From positions 1 through 15,982 of the forward strand of contig CACXGH010000152.1 in assembly GCA_902767175.1 (NCBI GenBank): a DNA stretch of 15,982 nt, read 5' to 3'. A program made the translations under genes and the position numbers. Below, one piece after another: positions 1 through 7,861 of the stretch; the stretch's first letter is position 1, and the number at the start of each line of letters is the position of its first letter. Below the pieces are notes generated by a model. The model had not been told where the DNA came from. It did not search any database and saw nothing but the letters and a program-made list of their open reading frames with translations. Source of the stretch: an uncultured Ruminococcus sp. GTDB lineage: Bacteria; Bacillota; Clostridia; Oscillospirales; Acutalibacteraceae.

Positions 1-2
1 CC

Positions 3-260
3 ATCAACGGTGGCACGGTCATTGCCAAAGGCAATTATGCCGGAGACGGCATCGGCGGCGGACAAAGACACACAGGTACTGCTAAAATCGTTATCAACGG
101 TGGTACGGTCAATGCGACAGCCAGCGAATTCGGAGCCGGCATCGGCGCCGGCGCAAGAGGAAGTGCCGATATTACCATCAACGGCGGTAATATCAGCGTA
201 AGCGGAAGAATGGGACACGGTACCGGCGGCGACAACCCAAGAAGTGCTGATATCAGGCTC
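3..260 (+). repeat. Three tandem INGG-type beta-helix repeats inside the surface gene
   Basis: The motif IxINGGxV/I recurs with starts at bases 3, 93 and 177, so the units are 30 and 28 residues long. Units 1 and 2 also share a GxGIGxG segment, and unit 3 has GHGTGG at the same place. The DNA of units 1 and 2 is nearly identical over the INGGTV codons. The array continues past the left edge, so the copy number is a minimum. Such glycine-rich ladders usually fold as right-handed parallel beta-helices. Confidence 0.7.
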
Positions 261-3200
261 AGCTGGAAAAATCAGACCGACAGTATCACAGTGGGCAGCT
301 ATGCCGGTAACGTCACACTTGAAAAGAATTTCACTGACGGCAGCGATATTTTTTCCATCGGCGAGGTTTCAAACAATTCCTCCATCAACGGCAAAACCCT
401 GACTCCTGCCTTAAAAACCACCTTCACTGTAACATGGATGAACGGTGACGAAGTGCTTGAAACGGACGAAAATGTTTCCCTTGGCACGGTTCCCGAATAT
501 AACGGTAAAGAACCCGTAAAGGAATCTGATGGACAGTATGATTATACATTCAGCGGATGGACACCTGAAATATCCAAAGTAACAGGAAACGCAACCTATA
601 AAGCACAGTTCAGCAGCAAGCCGCACACCTACGGTGCGCCTGTATGGACATGGTCTGCGGATCACAGCAAGGCAACGGCAACATTTACCTGCACCATTAA
701 CAAGTGTCATAACACTGAGACTGTTGAAGCAACAGTCGTCAAGACAGCGGATCAGGGTAAAGTGACCTATACGGCAAGTGTTATATTCAACGGCAGGGAA
801 TATTCAGACACATACGGACATATCCACAGCTATGGCGACCCAAAATGGACATGGTACGCCGACCATACCGCTGCTACAGCGACCTTCACCTGTGAAGATT
901 GCAATTACAGTGAGACACTTGACGCTGATGTAAGCATTAACGACACTGTCGAAAAGAAAACATATACGGCAACAGTTGTTTTTCTCGGCAAAACCTATAC
1001 CGATAAATATGAGTATTTCCACACCTACAGAGAACCCGTCTGGGATTGGGCTGAGGATTATGGCAGCGCAAATGCAACGTTTGCCGATACCGACAACGGA
1101 AATAAGGAGAGCGTCAGCGGGACAATCACCAAAAACGAAACTGCGGACAAAACGACATATACTGCAACCGTAGAGTTTAACGGCAAGACCTATACGGACA
1201 CGATCACTCCTCTGAAAAACCTCTCCATGCCTTCTTCCGATACGATCGGCAAGGGCGACAAGGTGACAATTTATTGTCTCTCTGAATACGGCCTCAGCAG
1301 AGAGGTATTCTATACTGTCAAATACACAACAACCGGCGATAAACCAACATCTTACTGGTATACCTTACAGACCGACAGCGAGAATTCAGTTATTGAGTTT
1401 ATCCCGGAAAACCTGAACACCTTACAAAAAACCGGAGAATATACCTTTAAGGTCGAGGCTTTCAATATCCTTGAAAATGGCAAACGCTATACAGCTACAA
1501 AGACTTTTGTTGTTAATGTAGGCGATCCCTTCAAAAACACATCTTCAGTTTATCACACATTCCACCCGGTCGGAGAAAGAGTTTACGTGGACTGTAATGC
1601 CGAAGGCGGCATGGGCGCAAGCACCAACGACATTTTATTCTCAATCTATTATAAGCCTTCGACCTCTGACACATGGACGACCATCATGAAAAAGTCACGC
1701 CGCTCATCTAATATGTACTTTGTGCCGAAGACAGCAGGACAGTATGATGTTCGTGTAGAAGCTTTCGATATGGTAAACGATCAGGTTGCTGCCACGGCGG
1801 TCAAGGACATCACCGTCATCGCTTATAATCCTCTTGTCAACACCTCGAACGTTTCTTCACACAGCGGTTACACCTCTGAACCGATCATTGCAAACTGCTC
1901 GGCGGAGGGCGGTATCGGCAACAATATCGTCTACACCGTATATTATAAGAAATCTTATGATAATAACTGGACGGTTCTCCAAAATGAAAGCAAAAACAAC
2001 ACCGCTTCTTTTACCTCCGTCACTACCGCAACATACAAAATAAGAGTTATCGCTGTAAATATCGTTGAGGGATATGATGAGCATATAGAAGTTTATAAGG
2101 ACTTTGAAGTAAAAGTAGATAAAAAGCACATTCATTCCTACGGCGAACCCGTCTGGAGCTGGTCTGACGACCACACAAGCGCAAAGGCAGCCTTTACCTG
2201 CACGGACGGTGACGATACACAGACTCTTGACGCTGTCGTCACAAAGTCCGAAGAAACCGACAAGATAGTCTATACCGCAACGGTTGAATTCGGCGGCAAG
2301 ACCTACACAGACACCTATACCGAACAAAAAGAAGAAACCTATGTTTATTATCCTGCGGCAAAACCGTATATCGACGACGAGGGTGCATACATTCTCGGTT
2401 ACAAAGAGCATTACAGATACAAAGGCAAGTATTACGCCGTAAACAATGATAAGTCTGTGGGTGAGGAGACAGACGATATCTGGATCTCTTACTTCAAATT
2501 TGCGCTTCTGCCCGATGACACATACGCTATCGAGTATTACACAGGAGCCACAAAGAACCTTACAGAAATAGTAATTCCGAAGACCTTTAACGGCAGGAAG
2601 ATCACCGTTCTTGGCACTGATAACCTTGATGTATTCATCAAAGCAGGAAAGCCGCAGTTTGAGCTTGTTCTGAACGAAAACATCACCGAGATCAAGTCCT
2701 GTGCCTTCAACAAGATCGGCGTCACAAAGGTAACCGGCGACACCTCGGGACTCTGCAAGATCGGCGAGTATGCTTTCTCATGGGTCAATAAAACCGGCGG
2801 CTATGCACTGGATATTACTTTCGCCTATCCCGGCACGATCACGACCGGAGACGCTATCTTCAATCATGTCAATGCTACTCTCCATCTCGGACACGGAACA
2901 ACGTTCAGCAACACGGATTTCAGAGCCACAAGTCTGACCTACGACTTTAATGATGGTCACACCTACGGCAAACCCACATGGGAGTGGGCTGACGATCACA
3001 GCAGCGCCAAGGCGGTTTTTACCTGCACAGATGCAAGATGCAAGCATACAGTAATTGTTAATGAAAAAAACACTATGTCAGAAGATAATCACAAGATGAG
3101 CTTTACAGCAGAGGCTATCTTTGACGGTGTAACCTATACTGACACAAATTTCACACTTACTCACAGCGGTACTGAAAGTGACCCCTATCTGATATATACT

Positions 3201-3959
3201 CCGGAAGAGTTTAATGAGTATCTTGTCAACAAGGCATATACCGGCAAATACATCAGAATATGCAGAGACATGACACTTGACCCGAATAACGGTTCAAATT
3301 ATGTAATCGATAAGGATACAGTCTTGAATCTGAATAATCACATTATCACTCTCAGCAACACTTCTATACTTGTTGACAATTGCTCCTTGACGATAGATGA
3401 AACTATCGCTTCCGGTAAGATAACAAGCAATGACAAGAGAACTATTATTGTCAATGAAACAGGCAGCCTTGATATTGAATTTGGCAGTATTGTAAATACG
3501 AATTCAGCCGATGACAGTTCTGTTATCGAAAATAACGGAATAACTGTTATGAACGGAGGTTGGATCCAAGGCAGCCACTCAGTTTTATGCAACAGCAAAT
3601 CCTCAAGGCTTGAAATAAACAGCGGCAATGTCAGCGGCACCTTCCTCAACAATGAAGGAACAATAACTGTCAAAGGTGATCTCTTTGACTTTAACCCGAT
3701 TGAATATGTTGATCTGACACAGTATGAGGTGCTGCAGATAAAAAACTTATATCTCGTAATGACCATAGATAAGGCAAAGGATTTTGATCCCAATTCCTTC
3801 GGGGGAAATTCCGAAAGGTCTATTGTCGTTCCAGACCCTGAAAGTGCACCGAAAACAGGCGAGACAGCATCCGCAGCAGCAGTTGCAGCCATTTTGCTGA
3901 CAAGCCTTACAACGGTTCTCTTCCTTGCGATGAAGCGCAGGAAGGGAGAAGACGAATAA
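3..3959 (+). CDS. Large mosaic cell-wall-anchored surface protein, 5' end outside the window
   Basis: The frame is open from base 3 with no stop, so the true start lies to the left; the ATG at 210 is internal. Of the 1318 visible residues, the first ~85 are glycine-rich beta-helix repeats. Bases 420-611 encode a Listeria-Bacteroides (InlB B-repeat, Flg_new) domain ending in the typical GW...NATYKAQF. Three ~65-residue H(T/S)YxxPxWxW modules follow, then three Ig-like domains of ~100 residues (about 1215-2118), a fourth module, a BspA-like LRR_5 patch (about 2565-2900, with EIVIPKTF and LNENITEIKSCAF), a fifth module, and a beta-solenoid region rich in N and G (about 3165-3690). The C-terminus has APKTGE (3846-3863), a hydrophobic helix and the basic tail KRRK, i.e. 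a sortase sorting signal with A in place of L. By family this is an extracellular adhesin or binding protein; the ligand is unknown. It converges on the NRPS operon and is probably unrelated to it. No sortase is in the window. Confidence 0.88.
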   Translation: MNGGTVIAKGNYAGDGIGGGQRHTGTAKIVINGGTVNATASEFGAGIGAGARGSADITINGGNISVSGRMGHGTGGDNPRSADIRLSWKNQTDSITVGSYAGNVTLEKNFTDGSDIFSIGEVSNNSSINGKTLTPALKTTFTVTWMNGDEVLETDENVSLGTVPEYNGKEPVKESDGQYDYTFSGWTPEISKVTGNATYKAQFSSKPHTYGAPVWTWSADHSKATATFTCTINKCHNTETVEATVVKTADQGKVTYTASVIFNGREYSDTYGHIHSYGDPKWTWYADHTAATATFTCEDCNYSETLDADVSINDTVEKKTYTATVVFLGKTYTDKYEYFHTYREPVWDWAEDYGSANATFADTDNGNKESVSGTITKNETADKTTYTATVEFNGKTYTDTITPLKNLSMPSSDTIGKGDKVTIYCLSEYGLSREVFYTVKYTTTGDKPTSYWYTLQTDSENSVIEFIPENLNTLQKTGEYTFKVEAFNILENGKRYTATKTFVVNVGDPFKNTSSVYHTFHPVGERVYVDCNAEGGMGASTNDILFSIYYKPSTSDTWTTIMKKSRRSSNMYFVPKTAGQYDVRVEAFDMVNDQVAATAVKDITVIAYNPLVNTSNVSSHSGYTSEPIIANCSAEGGIGNNIVYTVYYKKSYDNNWTVLQNESKNNTASFTSVTTATYKIRVIAVNIVEGYDEHIEVYKDFEVKVDKKHIHSYGEPVWSWSDDHTSAKAAFTCTDGDDTQTLDAVVTKSEETDKIVYTATVEFGGKTYTDTYTEQKEETYVYYPAAKPYIDDEGAYILGYKEHYRYKGKYYAVNNDKSVGEETDDIWISYFKFALLPDDTYAIEYYTGATKNLTEIVIPKTFNGRKITVLGTDNLDVFIKAGKPQFELVLNENITEIKSCAFNKIGVTKVTGDTSGLCKIGEYAFSWVNKTGGYALDITFAYPGTITTGDAIFNHVNATLHLGHGTTFSNTDFRATSLTYDFNDGHTYGKPTWEWADDHSSAKAVFTCTDARCKHTVIVNEKNTMSEDNHKMSFTAEAIFDGVTYTDTNFTLTHSGTESDPYLIYTPEEFNEYLVNKAYTGKYIRICRDMTLDPNNGSNYVIDKDTVLNLNNHIITLSNTSILVDNCSLTIDETIASGKITSNDKRTIIVNETGSLDIEFGSIVNTNSADDSSVIENNGITVMNGGWIQGSHSVLCNSKSSRLEINSGNVSGTFLNNEGTITVKGDLFDFNPIEYVDLTQYEVLQIKNLYLVMTIDKAKDFDPNSFGGNSERSIVVPDPESAPKTGETASAAAVAAILLTSLTTVLFLAMKRRKGEDE
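624..3152 (+). repeat. Five dispersed copies of an H(T/S)YxxPxWxW surface module
   Basis: Copies begin at 624, 825, 1020, 2133 and 2958, each about 62-66 residues. Each runs H(T/S)Y, two variable residues, PxWxW, an acidic stretch, ATF or AxF, an optional cysteine pair, a polar stretch, then a (T/S)(Y/F)TA (V/A)xF xG(K/R/V)xY(T/S)DT ending. Copies 1-3 are tandem. Copies 3 and 4 are separated by the Ig-like domains, and 4 and 5 by the leucine-rich patch. Two cysteines occur in copies 1 (CTINKC), 2 (CEDC) and 5 (CTDARC); copy 4 keeps one and copy 3 has none. Confidence 0.75.
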
Positions 3960-4027
3960 TCCGATCGCCGATAGATCATACAGCAAATACTTTCCGGAGT
4001 AATCCGTATAATTGATAGGCAAGTTAT

Positions 4028-4065
4028 CAGCTCCCCCTGAACAAAACCATGTTCAGGGGGAGCTG
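4028..4065. terminator. Perfect 15-bp hairpin after the surface gene
   Basis: Bases 4028-4042 pair perfectly with 4051-4065 around an 8-base loop (aaaaccat); the stem contains five consecutive G-C pairs. It begins 68 bases after the surface-gene stop, where a terminator is expected. The 3' flank on either strand is A/T-mixed and not a true U tract, so intrinsic termination is probable but unproved. It could equally stabilise an mRNA end. Confidence 0.5.
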
Positions 4066-4250
4066 TAATATATGAAAAAATAGTACGGCTATTAAAATCT
4101 GTTTTTTCGGCTTTGTGCAGCTTCTTGCTTTGCAGCCGACCAAAAACTCCACGAAATGTAAAACGTAAGATGCCATTCTAAAATAAAATCCGAATAGAAA
4201 AGCTCAAATCAAGTGGAACGGACTCCAATACTTGAGAAGAAATCAGAATT

Positions 4251-4282
4251 AAACCCGTGATTTATAGTTAAATCACGGGTTT
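4251..4282. terminator. Bidirectional intrinsic terminator candidate between convergent units
   Basis: Bases 4251-4263 pair perfectly with 4270-4282 (13 bp, six-base loop atagtt). The stem ends in TTT on both strands, followed by a T-rich flank on the + strand (gtcattttcat) and by taattctgatttctt on the - strand. It sits about midway between the stops of the surface gene and of the STAS gene, so it can end transcripts arriving from both sides. Confidence 0.65.
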
Positions 4283-4558
4283 GTCATTTTCATAGGTTAT
4301 GTTCATAAAATATTGTAATTGTTTTAAGAGCGTTTGACTTAAACACTTTTTCACTCCCGCAGCATCATAGAGTGTTTTACATAAATAAAACATAAATGAT
4401 CATATCAATCACAATTTGCAAAAATGAAATGATTCCACTATCAGGGAGTGGGGAGGTACACAAGGGCACTTCCGTTAGGCGATCCCGCTTGATATAATTG
4501 CTGCATCTTATGAATGCGTATAATATAAAGTACAGGCAATGGTTGGTTAATTGTGTTA
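4283..4558. other. Non-coding stretch downstream of the STAS gene, no gene recognised
   Basis: Mostly AT-rich with a GC-richer patch at about 4441-4490. It contains a small stem (ccact 4435-4439 with agtgg 4447-4451), an inverted repeat aaacact/agtgttt (4341-4347 and 4371-4377), and TATAAT sequences at 4493-4498 and 4519-4524 without well-spaced -35 boxes. I see no ORF with a ribosome binding site and no RNA family I can name. A decayed mobile fragment or a small RNA cannot be excluded. Confidence 0.4.
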
Positions 4559-4855
4559 TTACCGGATATCCAGATATTCTGAGAACCCTGTAATTTTTAA
4601 TATCTCCATGACCTTCTGGTTAACATTGATGAGGGCAAGACCACCCTTGTCCTCCATAAGATCGTTAGCGTTAAGAATAGCTCTGAGTGCAGCCGAGCTG
4701 ACATATTCAACGCCTGCCATGTCAAGTATCAGTGTATTGCTGTTTTTTCCGATCTCATTGATCTTCTCTTCAAACTCGCTCACTGTAACATGATCGATCT
4801 TTCCCTCCGGTGCAATAACAGGTGAACCTTCTTTTTCATAAACCTTGATAGTCAT
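4559..4855 (-). CDS. STAS-domain anti-sigma factor antagonist
   Basis: The protein is 98 residues, the normal length for SpoIIAA/RsbV-type anti-anti-sigma factors. In partner switching, the unphosphorylated STAS protein captures an anti-sigma HATPase kinase and frees a sigma factor or other partner; kinase phosphorylation of a serine turns it off. Visible family features are the N-terminal beta strands, LILDMAGVEYV at residues 42-52 and SSAAL at 53-57. Aligned without gaps to the DSSGL of SpoIIAA, the second serine (the phospho-acceptor there) becomes Ala55, while Ser53 and Ser54 remain. The start has a strong aaaggag eight to nine bases upstream. It is the last gene of the operon, 16 bases after the CapA-like gene. 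The partner is probably one or both HATPase domains encoded upstream. No sigma factor is in the window. Confidence 0.88.
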   Translation of the reverse strand: MTIKVYEKEGSPVIAPEGKIDHVTVSEFEEKINEIGKNSNTLILDMAGVEYVSSAALRAILNANDLMEDKGGLALINVNQKVMEILKITGFSEYLDIR

Positions 4856-4871
4856 TTTTTCTTCTCCTTTA

Positions 4872-6047
4872 TTATTTTTCTTTCAGCAAATTGCTGAGTA
4901 TTGTTTTGCCGATCTCATTTAGCTCTTCATTTCGCAGGAAAGTAAGAATGGAAAGAAGATACGGTCTGGGGTAAAGTGAAATTAGATAGTCTTTTAATTC
5001 GGAAGGCGAAAGTTCCTTTCGCTTTTCTGCAAGCTCAGGGTCAACACCCCGAAAAGTCAGAAGAAACTGAGTCAGCCAGTTTTCGCAGTCCTTTCCGAAT
5101 TGAAGTTCAAACTCATCTTTTGCAGCCCTGTCACCATTAATAAGGGCATCGTGAGTTCTGCTTCTGGCATAGAACCCTTCAAGCTCCTGCTTTTCATCAT
5201 AGACACAGCCCTTTTCGGTACGGATTATCCTATGGGGCTTTGCCGTGAAACCTTCATCTGTCAGTTCAAGCTCAAGCACAAGACCTTCTGCAAGAAGTGG
5301 AGTGACCTCACTGCGAAAATGAAAGCAGAAATTACCCTGACCATACAACAGGTATGAGCTGTTATAATGTTCTTCTTCGCCTATTGCGTGGGTATGCTGA
5401 GATATGACTACATCAGCACCGCTGTCGGCCATGCGGTGAAATCTTCTTCGCATTGTCTCGCTGTTGTAATGCGTTCCCTCGATACCTCCGTGATAAAACA
5501 CGATAAGAAAGTCACACTCAGTTTTAAGCTCCGTCAACTCACGGCAGACACGGTACTCATCGTACAGATTTACTCCCGGGCAGTCCTCGCCGGGGGCATT
5601 TTCAAACTGTTCTGTTACATTATAAAGGATTATAGTTCTTCCTCCGTCAATGTACTTGACATAGGCTTTTACAGAGGAGCAGTTATCTCCCCAGCCAAAA
5701 TAGTTTATCCCGTTTTCATCAAGAACCCTGCAGGTGTCAAGGTAGCCTTGTTTGCCGTTATCCATAGAATGTGTATTGCCAAGGGTAGCATAGTTTATTC
5801 CAAGATCCTTTATTGCCCTTATTGTTGAAACGGGAGCCTTGATAACAGGTCCGATCTTTTCTATTGGGGTATCTCCGTCGGTAAAACAGCCTTCAAGATT
5901 GCAGATACGAAGATCTGCCGATGCAAACAATCCGCAAAGCTCTTCGCCAAAGAGAGCTTTTATATCTCCGGCAGAAAACAGATCATAATTGCAGGGCATC
6001 GGCATAAGGTCGCCGGCAATTATAATTTTTGTGTTTTTCATGATCAT
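4872..6047 (-). CDS. CapA-like (PGA_cap) metallophosphatase-fold protein, apparently cytosolic
   Basis: At 391 residues, this belongs to the CapA/PGA_cap family, a calcineurin-like fold first known from poly-gamma-glutamate capsule synthesis. Family landmarks in order: GDLMP with Asp13, NLEG at 50-53, GNTHSMDNG with Asn91, His93 and Asp96, FYHGGIE with His186, SQHTH with His218 and His220, and YGQGNF at 235-240. These would supply a metal-binding site. The N-terminus runs straight into the first beta strand with no signal peptide or membrane segment, unlike many capsule CapA proteins, so it should act in the cytoplasm. About 110 C-terminal residues beyond the core look helical and were not recognised. 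The gene starts one base after the stop of the phosphatase gene, with AAGGAG upstream, so the two are probably translationally coupled. A role in processing the NRPS product is only an inference from position; its substrate is unknown. Confidence 0.82.
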   Translation of the reverse strand: MIMKNTKIIIAGDLMPMPCNYDLFSAGDIKALFGEELCGLFASADLRICNLEGCFTDGDTPIEKIGPVIKAPVSTIRAIKDLGINYATLGNTHSMDNGKQGYLDTCRVLDENGINYFGWGDNCSSVKAYVKYIDGGRTIILYNVTEQFENAPGEDCPGVNLYDEYRVCRELTELKTECDFLIVFYHGGIEGTHYNSETMRRRFHRMADSGADVVISQHTHAIGEEEHYNSSYLLYGQGNFCFHFRSEVTPLLAEGLVLELELTDEGFTAKPHRIIRTEKGCVYDEKQELEGFYARSRTHDALINGDRAAKDEFELQFGKDCENWLTQFLLTFRGVDPELAEKRKELSPSELKDYLISLYPRPYLLSILTFLRNEELNEIGKTILSNLLKEK

Positions 6048-6048
6048 A

Positions 6049-7845
6049 TCAGAACTCCTTTTCGATGGTCAGTACATTCTGACCATCTTCATATTTATAG
6101 CTGACGTCACTCATCAGCTTCCTGACGATAAATATTCCAAGTCCTCCGGGTTTGCGTTCACTGATAGGAACGGTAACGTCAGGAGTCTTTGCACTGAGCG
6201 GGTCAAAAGGTCTGCCTCCGTCTTTAAAGACTATTGTAATCCGTCTGTCTCGGTTACGGGTCAGTATCTCTACCTGTCCGCCTTCAATATAGGCATAAGA
6301 TTCAATGTTTGCAAGTATCTCCGAAGACGCAACAGCTACCTGGCCGGTCGCCTGTTCGCCGCATCCTGCAGCATGACAGCGCTCTTCGATATAATTTATC
6401 ACTTCATCAAAGGTCTGTTTGTTAAGCGAAAATATCCTGCTGTCCATTGGTATTGCGTCAAGATAGTTTCGGAAAGACAAGGCAAGCATCGTTTCATCAT
6501 CAAAGCGTTCTTCGCCGTGTTCAAAACAGTCAATTTCAGACCTTATTGTCTGTATGATACCGGCACTGTCCGGATAGGTCTTGGTTTTAAGAACTTCCAA
6601 CAGTCTTTCGTCACCGAACAGCTCTCCTTCCGGAGAACGGGACTCGGTAACACCGTCAGTGTAAAGGACTATTTTGTCGCCGGGCAGAAGCCTGATATGC
6701 TGCTCGGTATACCTTACAAGACGCTTTCTGCCAAGCACAAAGCATGGCTTTGAACTGATGAACTCCGGATCCCTGCCGCTGCGGATCAAAACAGGGTAGT
6801 TATGTCCGGCATTTGAATATGAGAGATGACCGTTTGAAAGATCAAGAATTCCCATCCAGCATGTAACAAAATATTTTTGAGGATTTGACTGCAAAAGATA
6901 TCGTCCTGTATGTTCAAATATCTTGTCGGCAGTCATACCCGCCTGTGCGTAGACCTTTATCAGAGTTTTTGTCAGCGTCATAAACATTGCAGCAGCAGTT
7001 CCGTGACCGGATACATCACCGATCACAAGCACAAGATGTGTTTCGTCTGTCAGAAAAAAGTCGTAAAAGTCGCCGCCGACCTCCGAAGCCGGAGTCATAT
7101 CGGCGTATACCGAAAAGCTTTCATTTTCCGGAAAATTGTTTTCAAGTATTCCTTTCTGAATCTTTCGTGCAAGATCAAGCTCAATGTTTGTTGATGTTTG
7201 TCTGCGGATTACCTCGGCCTGTTTGCAGTAGAAACGTCTGCCGCTGAAGGACATATATATGCCGACTCCAAGCATTATCATAAGCATGATCATTGATGCT
7301 GTAATGCCTTTTCGGAATGACAAGGAAGCAAGCTGTGAAAAATCAAATATTCTTGCAGCAAGCAAGGGCAAGTCGGTCAGCTGCAGTTCAGAAAGTTCTT
7401 CCTGAGTGAAATTCGGACTGTTCAGCATTACAAACTGTATCAGAAAAAAAGAGACTGCCGACGTAAAGACAGTATATCTGGGGTTATAGTAAAAAATACT
7501 GAAAAGCGGAGGAAAGATAAACAGAACAAGAAAAACGTCATCCCGGGGCACACTGACAATAAAAACTGACAGCATTATTACAGCAAAGTTTATGTATTTT
7601 GAAACAGGGTGTATATTTTTACGGGTGATCAGATTATAAACGATAACTGCTGTCAGCATAAACATTGGCAGCCCAAAAAACAGCCACACTGACTGCTTAT
7701 GAAAATTGAGGAGGGCGTATATTGCCATTGTAGCATCAATCCCGATAAAAGCAAGTATACATATAAAATTCATGCGCTGCTCGTTTTTCCGGAGCATAGC
7801 CACTGTGTAGGACGGCATTCCATCAAGAGATGATATTTTTTTCAT
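6049..7845 (-). CDS. Membrane SpoIIE-type PP2C phosphatase with C-terminal HATPase_c domain
   Basis: The protein is 598 residues. Six or so hydrophobic segments lie at about 25-47, 52-72, 84-100, 103-121, 124-141 and 181-200 and form a membrane sensor region. A linker (205-235, with the typical LARKIQKGIL) leads to the PP2C domain (about 236-458), with GGDFYD (Asp259, Asp262), GDVSGHG (Asp277), YTDGV (Asp397) and DDE (449-451) as metal-binding motifs. Residues 465-598 form an RsbW/SpoIIAB-like HATPase domain with Glu509 and Asn513 in the N box, DGG at 542-544 and GGLG at 567-570. By family, the phosphatase dephosphorylates a STAS protein and the kinase domain phosphorylates or binds it, so opposing activities may be on one chain. 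The likely substrate is the STAS protein two genes downstream. The start has GAGGCGAAG upstream, and the gene lies 16 bases after the MATE gene. Confidence 0.9.
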   Translation of the reverse strand: MKKISSLDGMPSYTVAMLRKNEQRMNFICILAFIGIDATMAIYALLNFHKQSVWLFFGLPMFMLTAVIVYNLITRKNIHPVSKYINFAVIMLSVFIVSVPRDDVFLVLFIFPPLFSIFYYNPRYTVFTSAVSFFLIQFVMLNSPNFTQEELSELQLTDLPLLAARIFDFSQLASLSFRKGITASMIMLMIMLGVGIYMSFSGRRFYCKQAEVIRRQTSTNIELDLARKIQKGILENNFPENESFSVYADMTPASEVGGDFYDFFLTDETHLVLVIGDVSGHGTAAAMFMTLTKTLIKVYAQAGMTADKIFEHTGRYLLQSNPQKYFVTCWMGILDLSNGHLSYSNAGHNYPVLIRSGRDPEFISSKPCFVLGRKRLVRYTEQHIRLLPGDKIVLYTDGVTESRSPEGELFGDERLLEVLKTKTYPDSAGIIQTIRSEIDCFEHGEERFDDETMLALSFRNYLDAIPMDSRIFSLNKQTFDEVINYIEERCHAAGCGEQATGQVAVASSEILANIESYAYIEGGQVEILTRNRDRRITIVFKDGGRPFDPLSAKTPDVTVPISERKPGGLGIFIVRKLMSDVSYKYEDGQNVLTIEKEF

Positions 7846-7861
7846 ATATGCTTCGCCTCTG

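Noticed and set aside
1..200. Direct DNA repeats at the left edge as a CRISPR array or mobile element end
   Set aside because: The repeats keep the reading frame and encode INGG-type protein repeats; the spacing is 84-90 bases without unique spacers.
210..212. ATG at 210 as the start of the surface gene
   Set aside because: The same frame is open to base 3 and encodes INGG repeats continuous with the downstream protein; there is no ribosome binding site or signal peptide at 210.
1857..2411. Open frame of about 184 codons on the - strand
   Set aside because: It is antisense to the Ig-like and module 4 coding region and shows no domain or ribosome binding site.
3338..3979. Open frame of about 213 codons on the - strand
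   Set aside because: It is antisense to the C-terminal region and sorting signal of the surface protein and shows no domain.
5989..6753. Open frame of about 254 codons on the + strand
   Set aside because: It is antisense to the HATPase and PP2C-coding region and the CapA start; the composition is that of a shadow frame.
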